Source of the DNA: F23-D06 sp045130275
GTDB lineage: Bacteria > Bacteroidota > Bacteroidia > Bacteroidales > WCHB1-69
Direction: 5' to 3'
Length of the DNA stretch: 64,000 bases
Assembly: GCA_045130275.1 (NCBI GenBank)
Contig: JBGUPL010000021.1
Coordinates: 1 to 64,000 of the forward strand
In this document: positions 15,664 to 25,302 of the stretch, one piece after another
How the letters are laid out: every line of letters begins with the position of its first letter
Position numbering within the stretch: the first letter of the stretch is position 1
Notes under the pieces: generated by a model
Told to the model about the DNA's origin: nothing
What the model saw: the letters and a program-made list of their open reading frames with translations, nothing else
Database searches by the model: none
Made by a program: the position numbers and the translations under genes

Positions 15664-17445
15664 ATGAGTAAGATTAAACGCATTTTTGACATTATGCTCC
15701 AGTATGAGGAGCGCCATCCTGAGCAGACCCTTGCTTTGTCAGGGAAAATCGGGAAGAACAAATGGAACGAATTCACCCCGCAATTATTTAAGAAGACAGC
15801 AAACGAACTCAGTTGCGCCCTGATTGCCAAAGGCATCCAGAAGGGTGACAAGGTGGCTGTCATCTCCACAAACCGCCCTGAATGGACCATCACGCAGATG
15901 GCCGTCACTCAAATCGGTGCCGTGTTGGTGCCCATCTATCCGACGATCACCGCTGAAGACTATCAGTACATCCTGCAGCATTGCGAGGCGAAATTGGTGA
16001 TTTTGGAAGGCGAGATCGTGATGCGCAAAGTACAGTCGGTGGCTTCCACACTGTCGCAGTTGAAGGACATCTACACCTTTGTTGACCGAAAGGATTACCC
16101 TTATTGGGATCAACTGATCGCCCTGGGCAGGGAGAATTACAACGAGGCCGAACTGGAGGCCCGCCGCGCTGCTGTGAACGAGAAAGAATGTGCCATGATC
16201 ATCTACACTTCCGGTACAACCGGAACCCCTAAGGGTGTCATGCTCTCGCATCACAACATTCTGTCGCAAATTGAAAACCTGAAGCATATCCCCTCCAAGT
16301 GGTCCAAAAAAGGACTCAGCTTCCTGCCTTTGTGCCACGCATACGAGAATATGATTGTCTTGTTGTACCAATATTTGGGCATGACCGTCTATTATGTCTC
16401 CAATCTGGCGACCATCGCCGAGGCGATGCGTGAGGTGAACCCGACAATGATGACGGCCGTCCCGCGCGTCTTGGAGAAATTCTTCGAGAAAATCGAGGCT
16501 TCCGGCAAGTCAAAGACGGGTGCAGCCCGGTCCATTTTCGAATGGGCGGTTAACCTGGCGCTGAAATACCAGATTGAGCCCGAAGACCGTTCCGCCGTGT
16601 ACAATATGCAGCATAAGCTGGCCGACAAGCTGGTTTACAGCAAAATACGCAAGGGCTTGGGCGCCGACAACTTCGACATCCTCGTTTCTGGTGCCGCTTC
16701 CCTGAAACCGCAGCTTTGTTCCTTCTTCTCCGCTATCGGTATGCCGGTGTTCGAAGGCTATGGTATGACGGAAACCTCTCCGGTGATCGCCGTTTCTTGC
16801 CGCGAGAAATATGGCCGTGAGGCAAACACTGTCGGTTTCCCTCTTGGCGGTGTGGACGTGGCCATCACCAAAGAAGGCGAAATCATCTGCCGCGGTCACA
16901 ACGTGATGATGGGCTATTATAAGAACGAGGAACAGACCCGCGAGATCATCGACGAGAGCGGTTGGCTGCATACCGGCGACATGGGCCGCTTCACCGAACG
17001 GGGCCAGCTGGTTATCACTGGACGTATCAAGAACATTTTCAAAACCTCTATGGGTAAATATGTGAACCCGCAAATCATTGAGGAAAAAATGTCCCAATCC
17101 AAGTATATAGACCAGATTGTGGTAGTCGGTGAGAACCAAAAATATGTGGCTGCATTAATTATTCCAGATTTTTCTGCAATAAAAGAGTGGTGTGAATCAG
17201 AAAAAATTATATATTTGCAGCCGAAAGAGATGATTGACAATCTCAATGTTAAGAACTTGATTAAGAGCGAGATAGATAAAGTCAATCAGGAGTTGAGCAA
17301 AGCGGAAAATGTGGTGAGGTTTGAATTACTTGCGGATGAATGGACACAGGACAACGGATTGCTCACCCCAACGCTCAAAGTGAAGCGGAACAAAATCTCG
17401 AAAAAATACGCTGGTCTGATCCAGAAAATGTTTGATCACCAGTAA
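15664..17445 (+). CDS. Long-chain acyl-CoA ligase (AMP-forming)
   Basis: A protein of about 593 residues of the ANL superfamily. The P-loop-like motif Y-T-S-G-T-T-G-T-P-K-G lies near residue 181. The adenylate motif Y-G-M-T-E-T-S-P is near 365. The hinge/core T-G-D-M-G is near 440, followed by the I-K-N-I-F-K-T-S-x-G-K-Y-V-N-P segment of the FadD/ACSBG type. It activates fatty acids to acyl-CoA through acyl-AMP. The ATG at 15664 gives a standard N-terminus. An in-frame ATG at 15643 is also possible. Transcription converges on the acyl-CoA reductase gene. Confidence 0.9.
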   Translation: MSKIKRIFDIMLQYEERHPEQTLALSGKIGKNKWNEFTPQLFKKTANELSCALIAKGIQKGDKVAVISTNRPEWTITQMAVTQIGAVLVPIYPTITAEDYQYILQHCEAKLVILEGEIVMRKVQSVASTLSQLKDIYTFVDRKDYPYWDQLIALGRENYNEAELEARRAAVNEKECAMIIYTSGTTGTPKGVMLSHHNILSQIENLKHIPSKWSKKGLSFLPLCHAYENMIVLLYQYLGMTVYYVSNLATIAEAMREVNPTMMTAVPRVLEKFFEKIEASGKSKTGAARSIFEWAVNLALKYQIEPEDRSAVYNMQHKLADKLVYSKIRKGLGADNFDILVSGAASLKPQLCSFFSAIGMPVFEGYGMTETSPVIAVSCREKYGREANTVGFPLGGVDVAITKEGEIICRGHNVMMGYYKNEEQTREIIDESGWLHTGDMGRFTERGQLVITGRIKNIFKTSMGKYVNPQIIEEKMSQSKYIDQIVVVGENQKYVAALIIPDFSAIKEWCESEKIIYLQPKEMIDNLNVKNLIKSEIDKVNQELSKAENVVRFELLADEWTQDNGLLTPTLKVKRNKISKKYAGLIQKMFDHQ

Positions 17446-17512
17446 GAGATATGCAGATCGTTTGAGTCTTTCCCCAAGACGAGATCTGTTTTTCATGTGT
17501 TGTGTTATGTGC

Positions 17513-17542
17513 GAAAGAGGCTTCCTTGCGGAGGCCTCTTTC
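17513..17542. terminator. Bidirectional terminator hairpin
   Basis: A 13-bp stem with one mismatch (17513-17525 with 17530-17542) and a TTGC loop, between two convergent genes (acyl-CoA ligase and acyl-CoA reductase). The A/T ends of the stem suit termination in both directions. Confidence 0.7.
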
Positions 17543-17591
17543 TATTTAAATAACTGACTGTTAAAAGATTATCTGTTAATTGTTTCCCGGC

Positions 17592-18623
17592 TTATACACC
17601 CAACTTCCAGGCGAACTGCAGTGTGTCGATGCCGTCGGGGTAGTCGGAAAGGGTGGGGGACTGGGCACTGCCGAAAGGCTCCGCGCGGGAGATGCGCGGG
17701 TCGCGACTGACAATGCACTGGAGCTGCTCGGCGTCTTCTTCCAAGCGGCGGCTCACCGCCTCAATATCATCGTAATATTCGTAGTAAACCATCCCGATAG
17801 GCGATGCATAGTTCTGATTTTCAGTGAGTAAGAAGGTGCCAGCATCCATATAGTAAAGTTTGTTCATCAGATGTACAGCCTTTTGATATTCAAGGTTGTT
17901 GTTGAATTGGTGATGTTGTGCGATAGGTTGGCTTTCTTGGGTCAATATGTGCAAAAACGGCACGAAATCGTAGTCTTTCGGAACGAAGAGTTTGGAAATG
18001 GAGCGGCACCCGAGGCCGAAGTAGAGATAGATGTCATCGGCGAGGGCGCGAAGTTCGTCGTCGCTCTCCATCCCGTTGAGGACGGCCACGCTGTTGCGGT
18101 TTTTGCGCAGGATGTGCGGGTATTTGCTGAAGTAGTAGTCGAAATAGCGAGCGGAATTGTTGCTCCCCGTGGCGATGATCGCGTCAAAACAGGAGACCTT
18201 CTCCACAAAAACGATTCGCTCCGCGAAACGTGGCTCGATCTTGATGAGCTCCTGAGTGAGCACGGGCAGAAGGTGTTTGTCTTGCGAGGAAAGTTTTCCC
18301 TGATAGTGGTTGCCGCTCACGAGAATGCAGAAAAAGTCATGGAAGGCGGCGGCGGGAATGTTGCCTGCAGAGATCACCGCGACGGTGCGGTGCGGCTCTT
18401 CAGTAGGTGCAAGATATTGATAACGAGTGTAATATGTCTCTAACGCATCTGGGGCAAGCATTTGCCCGATGGCAGAAAGCGCGTGGCGACAAAACGCCGG
18501 CGTGAACCAGCTGTTCTCGCGGTATTGCTGTTCGATGGCCGCGCCGAAAGTGGCGTCGATCCACTCAGGCTCTGCGAGAAGCCGCCCGAGTTGCTTGAAT
18601 GCTTCTATGTAGGTTTTGAACAT
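17592..18623 (-). CDS. Acyl-CoA reductase (LuxC-like)
   Basis: A 343-residue protein of the LuxC/acyl-CoA reductase family. The probable catalytic cysteine is in F-G-L-G-C-R-S-I-S-K (near residue 207), and the nucleotide-binding region is near V-I-S-A-G-N-I-P-A-A-A-F-H-D. LuxC reduces fatty acyl groups to aldehydes with NADPH. Bacteroidota carry short stand-alone homologues whose substrate is not settled. It is the last gene of a likely operon after malic enzyme and the AI-2E-type permease, with a 20-bp gap, and it converges with an acyl-CoA ligase. Confidence 0.85.
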   Translation of the reverse strand: MFKTYIEAFKQLGRLLAEPEWIDATFGAAIEQQYRENSWFTPAFCRHALSAIGQMLAPDALETYYTRYQYLAPTEEPHRTVAVISAGNIPAAAFHDFFCILVSGNHYQGKLSSQDKHLLPVLTQELIKIEPRFAERIVFVEKVSCFDAIIATGSNNSARYFDYYFSKYPHILRKNRNSVAVLNGMESDDELRALADDIYLYFGLGCRSISKLFVPKDYDFVPFLHILTQESQPIAQHHQFNNNLEYQKAVHLMNKLYYMDAGTFLLTENQNYASPIGMVYYEYYDDIEAVSRRLEEDAEQLQCIVSRDPRISRAEPFGSAQSPTLSDYPDGIDTLQFAWKLGV

Positions 18624-18643
18624 TTGTTATGAGTACAAAATAC

Positions 18644-19801
18644 TTATATCAGCCCTTCCGTATTTTCGTTTTCCACGTCCGGAATCAGTCGTTTGACCAG
18701 TTTGAAGTCGTAGAAGAAACGGCTGGCGATGACACGGATGACCGTGTAGGCGGGGATGGCGATGAGCATGCCCACCACGCCGCCGATGTGCCCGGCAATC
18801 AAAATCACGACGAAAATCTCCAGTGGGTGTGCCTTGATGCTTGTGGAATAGATGAGCGGTTGGTAGATGAAGTTGTCCACAAGTTGGGTGGTCAGCATAA
18901 TGGCCAGGACGATGGCGGCGAACAGCCAGATGTTGACGCTCAGCCCGATGCCGGTGCCGTACTTGAGGATGACACAGAGCACCACCCCGATGGCCTCGCC
19001 GATCAGCGGACCCACATACGGGATGATGTTCAGCAGTCCGGCGATGAAGGCGATGCCGAGGGCGTAGTTGAAGCTGATGCGCGCGATAAGCCAAAGCCCG
19101 AGGCTGTTGAGTACCATTACACCGAAGATTTCGACAATCAGCCCGACAAAATAGCGGGACAGCAGCCGTTCAATATCGTGAATGGTCTTCCTCACCTTCT
19201 CTTCAATGGCGTCGGGAACCAAAGAGCCGACGATCTGGCCAAAAAGCGTTTCATCTTTGATGAAGAAAAACGAGATGAACAAGACGGAGAACAACCCCAC
19301 GGCGATTCCTGCCACGGCCGAAGCCACCGAGCCCAAAATGGCTGGGATGTCCGACAAATCGAACATTTGGGAAATAGTCTGTATCAGCATATTGACACCG
19401 TCGAAGTCTTCGCCAACCCAGGGGATTGTCCGGATGATCCAGTCGTTGACTTGGTTGAGTATGTTGTGGCCGTCCAAAGTCCCATTGGAGTTCATCGCGG
19501 AGGCTTCTCGCACAATGTTGGAAACTACGGGGATCACCTGCAGGACTAGCAGGAACAGCATGGCGAAGATGAAGATGAGCGTGAGCACCGACAGCAGCGC
19601 ATCGGGCAATGGCTTGCCTTTGATTTTGATCTTCCGGAGCAGTCGCATAATCGGCTGCCCGATCAGAGAGACCACAAATGCCAGCAAGACGTAGGCCAGG
19701 ACGCTGCCGAAAAAATAACCGATCACAGCGGCCAACGCCACCGTGCCCAATATGATGATGTATCGGGCCAATCTGTCAATACTACGCTCTTTATTTATCA
19801 T
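18644..19801 (-). CDS. AI-2E family transporter (PF01594)
   Basis: A 385-residue inner-membrane protein with about 8 hydrophobic segments. It shows the family pattern of two N-terminal helices, a long central soluble stretch, then a helix-rich half with the G-L-L-N-I-I-P-Y-V-G-P-L-I-G motif. Members include the TqsA-type AI-2 exporter and Na+/H+ antiporters, so the substrate cannot be assigned. It lies 39 bp after malic enzyme and 20 bp before the acyl-CoA reductase. Confidence 0.88.
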   Translation of the reverse strand: MINKERSIDRLARYIIILGTVALAAVIGYFFGSVLAYVLLAFVVSLIGQPIMRLLRKIKIKGKPLPDALLSVLTLIFIFAMLFLLVLQVIPVVSNIVREASAMNSNGTLDGHNILNQVNDWIIRTIPWVGEDFDGVNMLIQTISQMFDLSDIPAILGSVASAVAGIAVGLFSVLFISFFFIKDETLFGQIVGSLVPDAIEEKVRKTIHDIERLLSRYFVGLIVEIFGVMVLNSLGLWLIARISFNYALGIAFIAGLLNIIPYVGPLIGEAIGVVLCVILKYGTGIGLSVNIWLFAAIVLAIMLTTQLVDNFIYQPLIYSTSIKAHPLEIFVVILIAGHIGGVVGMLIAIPAYTVIRVIASRFFYDFKLVKRLIPDVENENTEGLI

Positions 19802-19840
19802 ATTCCAGAAAACACGAAATCACTTACAAACTGCAAATTA

Positions 19841-21289
19841 CTAATTGCTAACAGCTTCCACCACCTCGTCGAAAATCCTCTTCACTTCCGCTTCGGGGAA
19901 TTGTTCGATAATGCCTTGTTCTACAAGCAGATCCATCACGCGATGGGTCTCGTCGATGTCATGCTTGGCCAAATTGTAGATTTCCTCGCGGGTGAGCGGG
20001 TTGCGGGCGAGGCCGGCCTTGACGGCGCATTCGCCCACGGCGGCGGCCACCTCGGGGAAGAGGTCGCTGTCCATCATGGTGGGCATGATGCGTTCGGGGC
20101 TGATGCCCTGCCGTTCGGCGAAGTCGGCGATGGCGTGTGCGGCGCATACGGCCATCTCGTCGGTGATCTTGCGGGCGGCGACGAGCAGTGTGCCTTTCAG
20201 GATAGAGGGGAAGCAGACGGAATTGTTGACCTGGTTGGGGAAGTCGCCGCGGCCGGTGGCCACGATGTAGGCGCCGGCGGCTTTGGCGGCGTGCGGGTAG
20301 ATCTCCGGCACGGGGTTGGCGCAGACGAACACGATGGCTTTCTCCGCCATCAGCGACACCCATTCGGGTTTGATGGTGTCGGGACCGGGTTTTGAGAGCG
20401 CCACCAAAACGTCAGCACCCTTGAAGGCTTCCTCTTCGGTCTCGATGCACTGCGGGTTGGTGGTCTGGCAGAGTTTCCACTGCGGATAGTAGCGCGCGTC
20501 GTTTTTGTAGCGTTCGCGGTTGCGGTGCAGGGCTCCCTTGCTGTCGAACAGGATGATGTTCTCGGGTCTCGCGCCGTCCTCCATCATCAGGCGGGCGATG
20601 CTACAGTTGGCTGCGCCCGAGCCATAAAGCACAATCTTCACATCCTCAAGACGTTTGCCCACGATCTTGAGGGCGTTCAGCACACCCGCGAGCGTCACGC
20701 AGGCGGTGCCTTGCGCGTCGTCGTGCCAGACGGGGATGTCGCACTCTTCGCGCAGCACATCCAAGACGCGGAAACAGTTGGGTTGGGAGATGTCTTCGAG
20801 ATTGATGGCCCCGAAGCTGGGCTGCACCATCTTCACGAAGTCGATGATTTTGTCGGGTTGATGCTCACCGCTCTCGTCGCGGCTGTCGATGCAGAGCGCA
20901 GTGGCGTCGATGCCTCCTAAATATTTCATTATCAACGCTTTGCCTTCCATTACGCCGAGTCCGCCGGGAGGCGTGCAGTCGCCGTCGCCGAGCACGCGGG
21001 TGCTGTCGCTGACCACGGCCACCATGTTCGAGCGGTTGCTGAGCTGGAACGAGCGGTCGTTGTCGTCGCGTATGGTGGTGGAAATGGCCGAAACGCCCGG
21101 CGTGTACCAAGCGTTGAACCAGTTCAGACTTTCGATGGGAACCTTGGGGAAAGCCCCCATCTTGCCGCGGTAATATTCGTGCGCAAACAATGACAACTGC
21201 TTGTAAAACATTGTTTTGGCTTTAGCTTTCTGTGCCTCGTCAAAGGACTTCGGGAAAAGGTCGTCGATGTGTTCAATACTATTTTTCAT
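19841..21289 (-). CDS. NAD(P)-dependent malic enzyme
   Basis: A protein of about 482 residues that decarboxylates malate to pyruvate. It shows G-D-G-D-C-T-P-P-G-G-L-G-V-M-E-G-K, the D-I-P-V-W-H-D-D-A-Q-G-T metal/substrate segment, a Rossmann L-Y-G-S-G-A-A-N motif and C-A-N-P-V-P-E-I-Y. It lacks the C-terminal phosphotransacetylase domain found in the larger (about 760 residue) form. The start is the ATG at 21289. An upstream in-frame ATG at 21322 falls upstream of the -7 box at 21311-21318 and would not be transcribed from it. Confidence 0.93.
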   Translation of the reverse strand: MKNSIEHIDDLFPKSFDEAQKAKAKTMFYKQLSLFAHEYYRGKMGAFPKVPIESLNWFNAWYTPGVSAISTTIRDDNDRSFQLSNRSNMVAVVSDSTRVLGDGDCTPPGGLGVMEGKALIMKYLGGIDATALCIDSRDESGEHQPDKIIDFVKMVQPSFGAINLEDISQPNCFRVLDVLREECDIPVWHDDAQGTACVTLAGVLNALKIVGKRLEDVKIVLYGSGAANCSIARLMMEDGARPENIILFDSKGALHRNRERYKNDARYYPQWKLCQTTNPQCIETEEEAFKGADVLVALSKPGPDTIKPEWVSLMAEKAIVFVCANPVPEIYPHAAKAAGAYIVATGRGDFPNQVNNSVCFPSILKGTLLVAARKITDEMAVCAAHAIADFAERQGISPERIMPTMMDSDLFPEVAAAVGECAVKAGLARNPLTREEIYNLAKHDIDETHRVMDLLVEQGIIEQFPEAEVKRIFDEVVEAVSN

Positions 21290-21310
21290 AAGGTACTCTA
21301 TTTGATGCGG

Positions 21311-21318
21311 CAAAGATA
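21311..21318 (-). promoter_or_regulatory. -7 box for malic enzyme operon
   Basis: TATCTTTG followed by C on the minus strand, 22 bp before the ATG. It is divergent from the TlpA-like gene promoter. Confidence 0.7.
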
Positions 21319-21338
21319 ACATTTTTAATGTAGTGTGT

Positions 21339-21358
21339 TGAATGTAGAATGTAGAATA
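21339..21358. repeat. Short heptamer array between divergent promoters
   Basis: GAATGTA, GAATGTA, GAATAAA with a 7-bp period, between the malic enzyme and TlpA-like promoters. Confidence 0.55.
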
Positions 21359-21366
21359 AAAAAATG

Positions 21367-21374
21367 TATCTTTG
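21367..21374 (+). promoter_or_regulatory. -7 box for the TlpA-like gene
   Basis: TATCTTTG followed by C, 20 bp before the ATG at 21394. Confidence 0.7.
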
Positions 21375-21393
21375 CACCCATTTTAAAATCATT

Positions 21394-23076
21394 ATGAAAA
21401 GGTATAGTTTAGCACTTTTGATTCTGGGTCTGATGGTGAATGTGTTGTTCGCTCAGGCTCCCACATCCTTGCATGTTTCTTTGCTTAACAATCATTTCCA
21501 GCGAGTGAATCTCACCACCGCTTACGGCAGTTCGGTCACCCAGTATGCCTCTGCGGAAATCAAGGACGACCAGTTCGACATGACTGTGACACTGCCGAAC
21601 GATATCTACCGACTCGATTTTGGCAACGGTTCCAACATGTTGCTGGTCATCGTCCCTGGCGAAAAAGTGAATATGACTCTGGATGCCGAGAATTTGCAGC
21701 AGATTGTATCCGTGACCGGGTCGGAATCACTGAACAGCATCAAGGAGATGTCCTATCTCGCATTGCATAAAAAGGCGGCATTGGACAGTATCAATGAGGC
21801 GCTGCAGGCCGACAAGGACAAGGTCTATTGGGGGGATTTTACCAAGAAAGTGAACCTTTATCGGCAGACCAACGACGATGTGGATGAATATTTGCTCAAT
21901 GCTTTCGACAATATGGACACGTTATACAACACGTTGTCACAGTCCATCTCCGGCGGCAAGCTGAAGGGCAGTGCAGTGGTCGAATGTGCCGATGTCGCCA
22001 ACCGGATGCTGAAGAAGGTGGAGATCAACTATAATCCGTTTGCCAACTATCAGGAAAATGTGGACCATTATTACGACTTTTCCGGCCAGCGTGTCGCAGG
22101 TGCGGAGAATTTCTACCACCTTTTCGACCAGTATCAGTCGGATCTGAAGGGACGTCATAAAATCGCGAAGAACTCGTTGGGCGCCATTATGCCGAAGGTC
22201 AAAGAACTGTTGGCTGAAAAAGATAGCCTTTCGTTCAATAACTTGTGGGATAAAAAGAGCAACCAAACCAAATGGGTGAACCGTGTGGTCTCGGAAATCT
22301 ACCCCAGTTTACAGAGTGTGGTTAGTCAGAAGGCCGCCTACCAAAACTTGATGAAGAACGACAAGCAGAACGGTGACGAAGTTGTCGCCAAATCGCAGGA
22401 GCAATTGACGCAGGTGGTCTCGAAATACCAAAAAGCATACAATGAGATAGACGCTTATCTTACCTCCCGTCTGAAAGATGCCATCCGTACACATAAACAG
22501 GACATTGGCGTGCTGATGTTCCTCGACATTTTCCCGCGTGAGCAGAACACGGCATTGCACGAAGAGGTGATCACGGCATTGAACCAGAAGTTTCCCGACC
22601 ATCTGATTGTGAAAGAACGTTGGGCTTATATGCAGTCGCCCGCCGCCAAAGTGGCTGTCGGCGCCATTGCTCCGGAACTGGAGTTCCCGGATCCTCAAGG
22701 CAAGATGCGCAAGCTCTCCGACCTGCGCGGCAAGGTGGTGCTGCTCGACTTCTGGGCTTCCTGGTGCGGTCCGTGCCGCAGGGAAAATCCCAATGTCACC
22801 CGTATATACAACCTTTACCATGACAAGGGTTTCGAGGTTTTCAGCGTGTCGTTGGACAGCGATGCCGCCGCTTGGAAGCGTGCCATCGAGGCTGACAAGT
22901 TGGTGTGGCCCAACCACGTGAGCGACCTGAAGAAATGGCAGTCACAGGCTGCTGCCATTTACGGTGTGCGCTCTATCCCTTCCACGTTCTTGCTCGATAA
23001 AGAAGGACGCATCGTGAAGCGCGATCTTCGTGGTGCCGATTTGGAGAAAGCGGTCAAACAGCTGTTAGGAGAGTAA
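21394..23076 (+). CDS. Periplasmic TlpA-like thiol-disulfide oxidoreductase
   Basis: A 560-residue exported protein. The signal peptide is residues 1-20 (ends L-F-A-Q). The N-terminal part (about 25-115) is a small beta domain like DUF4369. A long charged helical middle (about 120-410) follows. The C-terminal thioredoxin fold (about 425-560) has the active site W-C-G-P-C. Such Bacteroidota proteins are thought to reduce periplasmic or outer-membrane disulfides. The ATG at 21394 follows the -7 box and begins the signal peptide. The OPT transporter gene starts 31 bp downstream. Confidence 0.9.
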   Translation: MKRYSLALLILGLMVNVLFAQAPTSLHVSLLNNHFQRVNLTTAYGSSVTQYASAEIKDDQFDMTVTLPNDIYRLDFGNGSNMLLVIVPGEKVNMTLDAENLQQIVSVTGSESLNSIKEMSYLALHKKAALDSINEALQADKDKVYWGDFTKKVNLYRQTNDDVDEYLLNAFDNMDTLYNTLSQSISGGKLKGSAVVECADVANRMLKKVEINYNPFANYQENVDHYYDFSGQRVAGAENFYHLFDQYQSDLKGRHKIAKNSLGAIMPKVKELLAEKDSLSFNNLWDKKSNQTKWVNRVVSEIYPSLQSVVSQKAAYQNLMKNDKQNGDEVVAKSQEQLTQVVSKYQKAYNEIDAYLTSRLKDAIRTHKQDIGVLMFLDIFPREQNTALHEEVITALNQKFPDHLIVKERWAYMQSPAAKVAVGAIAPELEFPDPQGKMRKLSDLRGKVVLLDFWASWCGPCRRENPNVTRIYNLYHDKGFEVFSVSLDSDAAAWKRAIEADKLVWPNHVSDLKKWQSQAAAIYGVRSIPSTFLLDKEGRIVKRDLRGADLEKAVKQLLGE

Positions 23077-23107
23077 ACTAATAGATAATTATTTGAAATT
23101 CAATACT

Positions 23108-25123
23108 ATGGAGGAAGAAAAAACGACGATCGAACAACAGGAGAACGAAATCAAGTTGCCAGGAAACGCCTACCGCGAGCTCAAGGAAGGGGAAGAGTAT
23201 AAACCTATCCTGCTTGGGGACAAGAAATATCCTGAGTTGAATGGTTGGACCATTTTTTGGGGTATTTTGATGGCGGTTATTTTCTCTGCTGCCACGGCCT
23301 ATTCGGGGCTGCGCTTCGGGCAGGTGTTTGAGGCGGCCATCCCCATTGCCATCATTGCAGTGGGCATTTCCACCATCGCGAAACGCAAAAGCCCGCTTTC
23401 GGAGAATGTGATTATCCAATCCATTGGCGCCAGTTCCGGCGTGATTGTGGCGGGTGCCATCTTCACACTGCCGGCCATTTATATCATCAAGGAGACCAAT
23501 CCGGTTGCCGGAGCGGAGATTCAAGTCAACTTTTTCCAGATTTTCATGTCCTCGCTGTTGGGCGGCTTCTTGGGCATTTTGTTCCTGATACCGTTCCGCA
23601 AATATTTCGTTTCTGAAATGCACGGCAAATATCCGTTCCCGGAGGCCACGGCCACCACGGAGATCATCGTGTCGGGCGCGAAGGGCGGAAACCAGGCCAA
23701 ACTGTTGCTCATCAGCGGTCTCATCGGTGGTCTTTACGACTTTTTCATGACGACCTTCCATTTTTGGGCCGACACCATCTCCACACGTATGACAGGGTGG
23801 GGCGAACAGCTCGCGATGAACCATAAATTCGTCTTCAAGATGAGTGCGGAGTCCATCTTGCTGGGCACCGGCTATCTGATCGGTCTGAAATACGCGGCCG
23901 TTATCTGCGCCGGTTCCGCGCTTTCATGGTGGGTGCTGACCCCGCTGCTCGGGCAGTACGGCATGGTGGACGTGGACGGTGTCCAGACCGCCATGAGCAC
24001 ACTCGACCCAGATTTGATTTTCTCGGGATACGTTCGTTACATCGGCATCGGCGGCATCGCGATGGCCGGCATCCTCGGCGTCATCAAGTCGGCGGGTGTC
24101 ATCAAAAAGTCTATTGGCGTGGCGGTGAAGGCCGGCAAGTCCGCGGGTGAGAAGAGCGAGGTGGTGCGCACGCAGCGCGACCTTTCCATGAAGATCATCC
24201 TCTTCGGCTTCCTCGCCGTCATCGTGATGATGGTACTGTTCTTCTTCCTCGGCGGCATGCAGATGAACCTCAAACAGGTGTTGATTGCCCTGCTGGTGGT
24301 TTTCCTCTTCGCCTTCCTCTTCACCACGGTCGCGGCCACGGCTATCGCCACGGTGGGCACCAACCCTGTGTCGGGCATGACGATGATGACGCTGATTCTC
24401 TCCTCCTTTATTCTCGCCGCTGTCGGTTTGAAGGGCGCCACGGGCATCATCACAGCCTTGGTGGTGGGCGGTATTGTCTGCTCCGCACTCTCCATGGCTG
24501 GCGGTTTCATCACCGACCTGAAAGTCGGTTACTGGATCGGCACCTCGCCTTACAAACAGCAGGCATTCAAGTTCGTGGGCACGTTCGTCTCCGCCTTGAC
24601 GGTCGGCGCCGTCATCATGCTGCTGTCCAAAACTTACGGCTATACAGGTGAAGGCGCGCTGGTGGCTCCGCAGGCCAACGCCATGGCGGCCATCATCGAG
24701 CCGATGATGTATGGCGGTTCCACCCCGTGGATCCTCTACATTGTGGGTGCTGTGCTGGCTATCCTCCTCGACGTGATTGGCGTCCCCGCGCTGGCTTTCG
24801 CGCTCGGTATGTTCATCCCGTTGCAACTCAACCTTCCGTTGCTCGTCGGCGGTTTCCTCGCCTGGTTGGTGAAGACCCGCAGCACGAATGAAGAGGTCAA
24901 CAAACAACGCGCCGAAAAGGGCACGCTTCTCGCCTCCGGTCTGCTTGCCGGCGGCGCCATCATGGGTGTCCTCAGCGCCATCCTCAAATACGCCGGCGTG
25001 GAACCCACCTTCATGGCCGACTACATTGGTTCCCCGATGTACAATATCCTCGCCATTGTGATGTTCCTGGGATTGTGCACCTACCTCGTCGTGCACGCCA
25101 CCCGTACGGAAAAGGTGAATTAA
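23108..25123 (+). CDS. OPT family oligopeptide transporter
   Basis: A 671-residue inner-membrane transporter with about 14-16 hydrophobic helices. The short acidic N-terminus precedes L-P-G-N-A-Y-R-E-L-K-x-G-E-x-Y-K-P, which is typical of bacterial OPT proteins. It also has the K-Y-P-F-P-E-A-T-A-T-T-E motif near residue 180 and N-P-V-S-G-M-T in the second half. OPT proteins import small peptides or metal chelates. The ATG at 23108 is preferred over an upstream TTG at 23093. It is probably co-transcribed with the TlpA-like gene. Confidence 0.93.
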   Translation: MEEEKTTIEQQENEIKLPGNAYRELKEGEEYKPILLGDKKYPELNGWTIFWGILMAVIFSAATAYSGLRFGQVFEAAIPIAIIAVGISTIAKRKSPLSENVIIQSIGASSGVIVAGAIFTLPAIYIIKETNPVAGAEIQVNFFQIFMSSLLGGFLGILFLIPFRKYFVSEMHGKYPFPEATATTEIIVSGAKGGNQAKLLLISGLIGGLYDFFMTTFHFWADTISTRMTGWGEQLAMNHKFVFKMSAESILLGTGYLIGLKYAAVICAGSALSWWVLTPLLGQYGMVDVDGVQTAMSTLDPDLIFSGYVRYIGIGGIAMAGILGVIKSAGVIKKSIGVAVKAGKSAGEKSEVVRTQRDLSMKIILFGFLAVIVMMVLFFFLGGMQMNLKQVLIALLVVFLFAFLFTTVAATAIATVGTNPVSGMTMMTLILSSFILAAVGLKGATGIITALVVGGIVCSALSMAGGFITDLKVGYWIGTSPYKQQAFKFVGTFVSALTVGAVIMLLSKTYGYTGEGALVAPQANAMAAIIEPMMYGGSTPWILYIVGAVLAILLDVIGVPALAFALGMFIPLQLNLPLLVGGFLAWLVKTRSTNEEVNKQRAEKGTLLASGLLAGGAIMGVLSAILKYAGVEPTFMADYIGSPMYNILAIVMFLGLCTYLVVHATRTEKVN

Positions 25124-25129
25124 TGCGAA

Positions 25130-25226
25130 ATTGACCGTAGAGACGGGGCGTATGCGATACAAACGGGGCGTATGTGAAATGAACGGGGCGTATGCGATAC
25201 AAATGGGGCGTATGCGATACGCCCCT
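25130..25226. repeat. Tandem 20-23 bp array ending in a perfect hairpin
   Basis: A GTAGAGACG start is followed by four near-copies of a roughly 21-bp unit (ACGGGGCGTATGCGATACAA and variants). It ends with the inverted copy, so 25205-25213 pairs perfectly with 25217-25225. The copies are contiguous with no spacers, so this is not CRISPR. It lies downstream of the OPT transporter. Confidence 0.8.
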
Positions 25227-25236
25227 ACAACACCAC

Positions 25237-25301
25237 CCCTTAACCCATAACCTTTAACCCATAACCTTTAACCTTTAACCTTTAACCTTTAAACATTAAA
25301 C
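25237..25301. repeat. Heptamer array upstream of the deoxynucleoside kinase
   Basis: Units of AACCTTT and AACCCAT with a 7-bp period, ending at the ATG of the kinase gene. Confidence 0.85.
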
Positions 25302-25302
25302 C

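Noticed and set aside
23924..25162. A 412-codon minus-strand reading opposite the OPT transporter
   Set aside because: His/Asp/Gly-rich translation typical of the complement of a membrane-protein gene, with no start signal or family match.
25130..25226. Possible CRISPR array
   Set aside because: Repeat units are contiguous with no unique spacers, and no cas genes are present in the window.
25237..25301. Telomere-like repeat suggesting a linear replicon end
   Set aside because: Similar arrays occur at many internal positions between normal genes, so this is not a chromosome end.
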